In this document: piece after piece, positions 6,768-9,830 of the stretch
Numbering within the stretch: the first letter of the stretch is position 1
Layout of the letters: each line of letters opens with the position of its first letter
Assembly: GCA_025454275.1 (NCBI GenBank)
Contig: JALOOS010000055.1
Location: forward strand, 1 to 9,830
DNA: 9,830 nucleotides
Reading direction: 5' to 3'
Source: Desulfobacterales bacterium
Lineage (GTDB): Bacteria > Desulfobacterota > Desulfobacteria > Desulfobacterales > SpSt-501
The notes under the pieces: generated by a model
What the model saw: only the letters and a program-made list of their open reading frames with translations
What the model was told of the DNA's origin: nothing
Database searches by the model: none
Translations under genes and position numbers: made by a program

Positions 6768-7208
6768 TCAGGCCAGCGGATAGTCCCCCCGGCGGAATTT
6801 GGCCATCTCGACCGAAGCGGTAACCAGGGCGCTGTGGATGATCTCCTTCAACCCGTCGTTTTCCGGTAGAGAGCTCAAGCTCGGGGTCAAAGACGCCAGG
6901 CCCCTCTCTACATCCCGCACCGCACCGCTGAGAACCTGCATGTCCACTCGGGGGTTTGCCAACTGCTGCTGATAATGTTCGAGCAGATCCAGAAACGACT
7001 CGAGGCGGGCGGCGGTCTGGACGGCGGCCGCTGGGTCCACCGACTGGAGCGCGGGTGCCGGCGCCGGGCCAAGCGCCGCGGCCGGTGCATCGGTAGACTC
7101 CCGCAGGGCCTGGTGGAGAAGGTCCGCAAAACCGCCGGCGGCGCCCGGAGCCTCCGGTCGTTGGACACCACGATGCAGCCACCCGGGGTCAAGCCCGCTG
7201 ATCTTCAT
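6768..7208 (-). CDS. Hypothetical protein, possible flagellum-linked small protein
   Basis: Not assigned to a named family. The 146-residue protein has a low-complexity Ala/Pro linker (about 40-65) between a short N-terminal region and a helical C-terminal half (66-146) ending in ALVTASVEMAKFRRGDYPLA. That ending resembles, from memory, uncharacterised deltaproteobacterial proteins encoded near flagellar genes; this is a weak recollection. There is no signal peptide or membrane segment. ATG 7208 has a very good ribosome site, AAGAGGAG, with a 7-base spacer. The HDOD gene follows within 4-10 bases. A 210-base gap separates it from the GGDEF gene upstream; I found no convincing promoter there, so it may be reached by read-through. 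Confidence 0.75.
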   Translation of the reverse strand: MKISGLDPGWLHRGVQRPEAPGAAGGFADLLHQALRESTDAPAAALGPAPAPALQSVDPAAAVQTAARLESFLDLLEHYQQQLANPRVDMQVLSGAVRDVERGLASLTPSLSSLPENDGLKEIIHSALVTASVEMAKFRRGDYPLA

Positions 7209-7418
7209 CGTTCAACTCCTCTTCTTCAGGTGTGACCGGATTCAGTAGGGATACCGAGAAATAAGAAGCGATGCGACCCCATAAGAGGTCCATATTTCAA
7301 CAAGCAAAAAGCATGCACACGGCTGAGCTCCGCAAAGGGCCCGAGTCTTCGCCGCCGCCGGCCGGAACGTTCCGCACCCGGGGCGGCCGCACCGGCAAAT
7401 AATGCCGCCTGCAGCCGC

Positions 7419-8168
7419 TTATTCTCCCTCTTTTTCAGAGCGCACGCAATTTTTGCCGGCCGCCTTGGCGAGGTACATGGCCTTGTCCGCCCGGCTGACC
7501 ATCGCGGCCGCCGTATCGCCCCGAGCGAAGGCGCTGGCGCCGATGCTGACGCTGAGGCTGAGAGGATCCCGGCAGTTCGAGCCTTCCAGCAGATATCGCG
7601 TTGAGGCGACCGCCTCGCATATCTGCCGGCCTTTCTTCTCTGCGTTGCGCAGGGAGGAGCCGGGCAGCACAATGACAAACTCCTCCCCGCCGTAGCGCGC
7701 CATGAAATCCTCGCTGCGGATCAACTGCCGGCATTTCCGGGCCAGGGCGGCCAGCACACTGTCACCCGCCAGGTGGCCGAAGGTGTCGTTCAGCCGCTTG
7801 AAATCGTCGATGTCGATCATGAGCAGCGCCACATCGTTGTCCGCCGCCGCATTGGCATCGATCAGCTCGGTGAAATAGCGGTCAAAGCAGCGGCGGTTGT
7901 AGACACCCGTGAGCGCGTCCCGTTCCGATTCGGTGCGCGCCTGCTCCAGCTCGTGATTCAGGACCGCCACCTGCTGCGCCAGGGATTCGATCTTGGCTCC
8001 GTCGCGGGACTCCTTCTCACGCACCGAGCGGCGCAGCTGCTCGACCTCCTCCAGCAGCTCCTCTTTGAGCCGCCGGATATCATCCAGGTGGACGAGCTCC
8101 TCCAGGCGCCGGCCCTGTTCGAGCATGCTGCGGTTGTATTCGCGGTTATCCCCGTCAAGGACCGTCAT
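7419..8168 (-). CDS. Diguanylate cyclase (GGDEF domain), intact C-terminal part of an apparently frameshifted gene
   Basis: The intact frame gives 249 residues: a helical coiled-coil stretch (about 1-80) and a complete GGDEF domain (about 82-245) that should make c-di-GMP from two GTP. It shows DALTGVYNRR (84-93), metal aspartate D119 in MIDIDDFKRLND, active site GGEEF (160-164), and the inhibitory I-site R151-S-E-D154 exactly five residues before it, so product feedback is expected. ATG 8168 is only the first start in this frame; its ribosome site is poor and the same frame continues upstream as natural-looking protein (CLRTREAELKEIISILTKA) with no start codon. The true gene therefore probably begins at TTG 8477 and crosses two frame changes (see the 8169-8477 entry). 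It lies directly downstream of the HTH/PAS gene and was presumably co-expressed from the sigma-28 promoter. Confidence 0.85.
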   Translation of the reverse strand: MTVLDGDNREYNRSMLEQGRRLEELVHLDDIRRLKEELLEEVEQLRRSVREKESRDGAKIESLAQQVAVLNHELEQARTESERDALTGVYNRRCFDRYFTELIDANAAADNDVALLMIDIDDFKRLNDTFGHLAGDSVLAALARKCRQLIRSEDFMARYGGEEFVIVLPGSSLRNAEKKGRQICEAVASTRYLLEGSNCRDPLSLSVSIGASAFARGDTAAAMVSRADKAMYLAKAAGKNCVRSEKEGE

Positions 8169-8477
8169 GGCCTTGGTCAGGATGCTGATGATCTCCTTGA
8201 GCTCGGCCTCGCGCGTCCGCAGACACTCTCTCTGGCGGCGCGCAAACTCGCTGATTCCGCCGCCAGTTTGTCCTCAAGCTCGGAGAGCTCCTGCCGGAAC
8301 GGGGCGGAGGGGAGCTCGCGCAGGTCGAGTGCAAATTCGTACAGATGGGCGACCAGTGTCCGCACCGCGTGCCGCAGAAACTCACGCTGTTTTTCGACCT
8401 GCCCGGTGTCGGGGGGGGCGCCGTTTCCGGGCGTGCCTCTCCTCGAACTGTTTGCCTCGGGTGATGATCGGCGTCAA
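8169..8477 (-). pseudogene. Out-of-frame N-terminal segment of the GGDEF gene
   Basis: Three stretches of plausible protein join to a single N-terminus if two frame changes are allowed. From TTG 8477 (overlapping the upstream TGA as TTGA) one frame reads MTPIITRGKQFEERHARKRR up to a run of eight Cs (minus strand; 8418-8411). Another frame then reads PDTGQVEKQREFLRHAVRT and LVAHLYEFALDLRELP, continuing through LEDKLAAESASLRAARE to (AG)4 (8233-8226). The first frame resumes as CLRTREAELKEIISIL and enters the GGDEF coding frame. Removing one C and one AG would restore a single open frame of about 350 codons. Each frame hits a stop if followed alone (8474-8476 and 8274-8276 among others). Causes could be mutation, slippage at both repeats, or sequencing error. 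Confidence 0.6.
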
Positions 8478-9223
8478 TCGCCCCCGGTGGCGCCTTCGGC
8501 GCCGGAGGGTCCGGCGAGGAGCAGGAATGCGCCTTCGGGTTCATGCAGGGGGAAGATCCAGGCATCGACCGGCACCTTTTTCCGCCGAGGGGTGTTGATG
8601 TGAATGGGGCCGGTACCACCGGCGTTTCGTTCGCCGAGACTCATGCGCTTCAAGGTGGAAATGACCGCAGGCAGCGACGAGGGGTGGACCACCCGTTCGA
8701 TCCCCATTCCGATGAAGCTCTCCTCCGGCGCCTCGCAGAGCGCGGCCCAGCCGGCGTTGACGCCCCACAAGCTCAAGCCCTTGAAGACCGCGGCCGGAAA
8801 GTCGATCTGGTAAATGAATTGGAAACGCGCGAGAAAGGTCTCGGCGTAGTAGCGGCAATCCCGGCATGCCTGCGGACAGCCTGCGCCCCCGCTGTCGCGG
8901 ATGCGGAAACAGTCCCGAATCTGGTGGCGCTGCGCGGCGCACTCGCCGCAGCGGTGGCCGTCGTTTCTGCCGGCCCAGAAACTCCAGCAGCTCTGAAAAC
9001 TTTTGAACACAGGATGCTGGGAATTTCCGTTGCGAAGCTCCGGTGGAATCGGCTGCCCGGTGGATTTCAGGAAATGCAGCAGGTCTGCGACCGGGATACG
9101 GTAGTTCCGGCCGTCCCGTTGTGCGAAGAGTTTCCGGGAGCGCACCCAGTAACCGACGGTGGTGCGCCCGACCCCACAGAATGCGGCTGCCTCGGAAACA
9201 CTCACGGATCTTGAGTTGCTCAT
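8474..9223 (-). CDS. HTH (MerR/excisionase-type) - Cys-rich - PAS regulator
   Basis: A 249-residue protein with three parts. Residues 6-55 are a helix-turn-helix of the excisionase/MerR kind (VSEAAAFCGVGRTTVGYWV, then a wing with YRIPVADLLHFL). Residues 79-123 are cysteine-rich: C79, C92, C95, C105, C116, C120 and C123. Residues about 140-240 look like a PAS sensor domain (AAVFKGLSLWGVNAGWAALC, then IERVVHPSSLP, then FPLHEPEGAFLLLAGP). The cysteines could hold zinc or an Fe-S cluster, so redox or metal sensing is a reasonable guess. ATG 9223 is preceded by AAGGAG three bases away and by a strong sigma-28 promoter. Its TGA overlaps the probable TTG start of the GGDEF gene, so it likely controls or partners that enzyme. 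An original HTH-PAS-GGDEF fusion broken by this stop is possible but less likely. Confidence 0.8.
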   Translation of the reverse strand: MSNSRSVSVSEAAAFCGVGRTTVGYWVRSRKLFAQRDGRNYRIPVADLLHFLKSTGQPIPPELRNGNSQHPVFKSFQSCWSFWAGRNDGHRCGECAAQRHQIRDCFRIRDSGGAGCPQACRDCRYYAETFLARFQFIYQIDFPAAVFKGLSLWGVNAGWAALCEAPEESFIGMGIERVVHPSSLPAVISTLKRMSLGERNAGGTGPIHINTPRRKKVPVDAWIFPLHEPEGAFLLLAGPSGAEGATGGD

Positions 9224-9268
9224 GGTCTCCTTCTGGATCGCCCCTGGATCGCGCCCGGGATGGTTACT

Positions 9269-9295
9269 CTATCGGCCGGAATGCACAAAACTTTA
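9269..9295 (-). promoter_or_regulatory. Sigma-28 (FliA) promoter for the HTH/PAS-GGDEF operon
   Basis: On the minus strand TAAAGTTT (9295-9288), 11 bases, then GCCGATAG (9276-9269) match the enterobacterial FliA consensus TAAAGTTT-N11-GCCGATAA at 15 of 16 positions with exact spacing. Transcription would start near 9261, about 38 bases before ATG 9223. Confidence 0.8.
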
Positions 9296-9395
9296 GGCGA
9301 ACGGCGCCCTCCCCGCACACGCTCCGCCCGGAGCACCGCGGCGCTGCAGGAGAGTTGTACCAACGGCTGAAGCGGCCTGCCCATGTGCCGGATGA

Positions 9396-9431
9396 CGGAA
9401 TTTTGACGAAAAAATTGCCGGAATTTTGTCG
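9396..9431 (+). promoter_or_regulatory. Two 13-bp direct repeats, possible enhancer sites
   Basis: CGGAATTTTGACG (9396-9408) and CGGAATTTTGTCG (9419-9431) differ at one base and are 23 bases apart start to start, about two helix turns. They lie about 190 and 167 bases upstream of the predicted start of the small RNA, within the usual range of sigma-54 activator sites. Confidence 0.4.
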
Positions 9432-9458
9432 GTGATCAAATGCAACTCCGCGGCGAAC

Positions 9459-9502
9459 CAAAACCAACCACCTGCCGCCATGAAAACAACTAATTGGTTT
9501 TG
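9459..9502. repeat. Inverted repeat CAAAACCAA / TTGGTTTTG
   Basis: CAAAACCAA (9459-9467) and TTGGTTTTG (9494-9502) are perfect 9-base complements separated by 26 bases, in the AT-rich DNA between the divergent sigma-28 and sigma-54-like promoters. It may bind a regulator; chance is possible in such biased sequence. Confidence 0.3.
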
Positions 9503-9559
9503 TTTCTTATTTTGTTTTAAACGCCGGTTTTGCCCTGGGTTTTAAAAAAAAATTAAATT

Positions 9560-9575
9560 TGGCATTTGGTTTGCA
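9560..9575 (+). promoter_or_regulatory. Sigma-54 type -24/-12 promoter
   Basis: TGGCAT (9560-9565), five bases, then TTGCA (9571-9575) match TGGCAC-N5-TTGCW, with the invariant GG and GC exactly 10 bases apart. Start would be near 9586, five bases before a hairpin. A sigma-70 reading (TTGGCA 9559, 16 bases, TAGAAA 9581) is also possible but would start inside the hairpin's 5' arm. An A9 tract (9544-9552) lies just upstream. Confidence 0.6.
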
Positions 9576-9585
9576 TTAAATAGAA

Positions 9586-9673
9586 ACAACGGAATGAAGT
9601 TTCCTCCTTTCCTTCATTCCCACCTCCGACTGACCCTGTTCGGCCACCCCCCCGAACAGGGTTTTTCTTTTTT
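9586..9673 (+). ncRNA. Candidate small RNA with anti-Shine-Dalgarno loop
   Basis: No reading frame with a ribosome site lies between the -24/-12 promoter and the strong terminator, so the transcript should be a non-coding RNA of about 88 nt. Its 5' hairpin pairs GGAATGAAG (9591-9599) with CTTCATTCC (9612-9620) perfectly. The 12-base loop is TTTCCTCCTTTC, with CCTCC at 9603-9607. The linker 9621-9633 carries a second CCTCC (9623-9627). The 3' end is the terminator hairpin. C-rich unpaired CCUCC motifs are a known way for bacterial sRNAs to pair with ribosome-binding sites. Bases 9604-9611 are complementary to eight bases (20-27) at the methyltransferase start, and six bases match the HTH/PAS ribosome site, though such matches are not specific. 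The start end rests on promoter prediction; no Rfam family is recognised. Confidence 0.65.
9634..9673 (+). terminator. Strong Rho-independent terminator
   Basis: CCCTGTTCGG (9634-9643) pairs perfectly with CCGAACAGGG (9652-9661) around an 8-base C-rich loop, followed at once by TTTTTCTTTTTT. The T tract is on the + strand only, so it ends a rightward transcript although no protein gene lies upstream on that strand. Confidence 0.9.
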
Positions 9674-9737
9674 GGTGTTTGGTGTTGGGTGTTTGGAAGG
9701 TGGTGTTGGGTGATTGGTGTTGGGTGTTGGATAGTGG
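9672..9737 (+). repeat. Degenerate heptamer tandem repeat, TTGGTGT/TGGGTGT
   Basis: Nine successive units keep a 7-base period from 9672 to 9734: TTGGTGT twice, TGGGTGT, a variant 8+6 pair, TGGGTGA, TTGGTGT, TGGGTGT and TGGATAG. It begins in the terminator's T tract. Low-complexity GT-rich DNA with no reading frame of note. Confidence 0.7.
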
Positions 9738-9753
9738 TATTTTGTTTTTGTTC

Positions 9754-9779
9754 TTACTCGTTACTCGTTACTCGTTACT
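9754..9779 (+). repeat. Exact heptamer tandem repeat TTACTCG x3.7
   Basis: Three perfect copies of TTACTCG (9754-9774) plus TTACT (9775-9779), 17 bases past the GT-rich heptamers. Both arrays share the 7-base period. From 9780 to the window end I see no gene, promoter or repeat. Confidence 0.85.
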
Positions 9780-9830
9780 TTTCCCCCCCACTCCGACTAT
9801 GATTTAGTGGGCGGCGCGGCGTTGAGTCTG

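Noticed and set aside
7268..7281. Sigma-54-like element before the 7208 gene
   Set aside because: GG and GC are 9 rather than 10 bases apart and the flanking consensus bases are absent.
8474..8476. TGA read as selenocysteine to fuse HTH/PAS with the GGDEF protein
   Set aside because: The position is a linker, not an active site; no convincing SECIS hairpin follows, and the same frame after TGA reads as Ser/Arg/Pro-rich non-protein-like sequence until the C8 run.
8155..8619. 154-codon minus-strand frame across the GGDEF 5' region
   Set aside because: Third frame of the damaged region; Pro/Ser/Arg-rich, matches neither the HTH/PAS nor the GGDEF protein.
9480..9545. 21-codon Phe/Cys-rich ORF upstream of the sRNA
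   Set aside because: No ribosome site, and it lies in AT-rich promoter DNA.
9754..9779. CRISPR-like array
   Set aside because: Repeats are 7 bases and directly adjacent, with no spacers and no cas genes.

Overview
The window is GC-rich with a few sharply AT-rich intergenic stretches. Gene content points to a motile, signalling-rich Desulfobacterota-type (deltaproteobacterial) chromosome: an NtrC-family sigma-54 activator, a lone receiver, HDOD and GGDEF proteins, a J1-crystallin-like ADP-ribosylglycohydrolase and a short ERRSG-motif protein. The lineage is an inference from style; there is no rRNA or other marker.

Left part, + strand (1-2608): a THUMP/NPPY RNA methyltransferase; a small basic hypothetical protein behind a very good sigma-70 promoter; and an ADP-ribosylglycohydrolase-fold protein. 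A 346-base AT-rich gap (2609-2954) holds a probable promoter with a 16-bp dyad on its -10 and a long leader. Then comes a two-gene regulatory operon: a receiver-AAA+-Fis response regulator and a stand-alone receiver. No histidine kinase is present.

Right part, - strand (4936-9223), listed from its promoter: an HTH/Cys-rich/PAS protein, a GGDEF diguanylate cyclase, a short hypothetical protein, an HDOD protein and an MBL-fold metallohydrolase. The last three are packed with 4-base gaps. The first gene follows a near-perfect sigma-28 (FliA) flagellar promoter, which ties this c-di-GMP module to motility. The GGDEF gene is apparently broken: its N-terminal helical part lies in another frame, bounded by a C8 run and an (AG)4 run.

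The 607-base right flank (9224-9830) has no protein gene but is the most interesting stretch. Divergent from the sigma-28 operon lies a candidate small RNA of about 88 nt. It has a sigma-54-like -24/-12 element, a 9-bp hairpin whose loop shows CCUCC (anti-Shine-Dalgarno), a second unpaired CCUCC, and a textbook Rho-independent terminator. Two near-identical 13-bp direct repeats about 165-190 bases upstream look like enhancer sites. Beyond the terminator are degenerate and exact 7-bp tandem repeats. The combined picture, a sigma-28 c-di-GMP operon facing a sigma-54 sRNA with a sigma-54 activator nearby, is inference.
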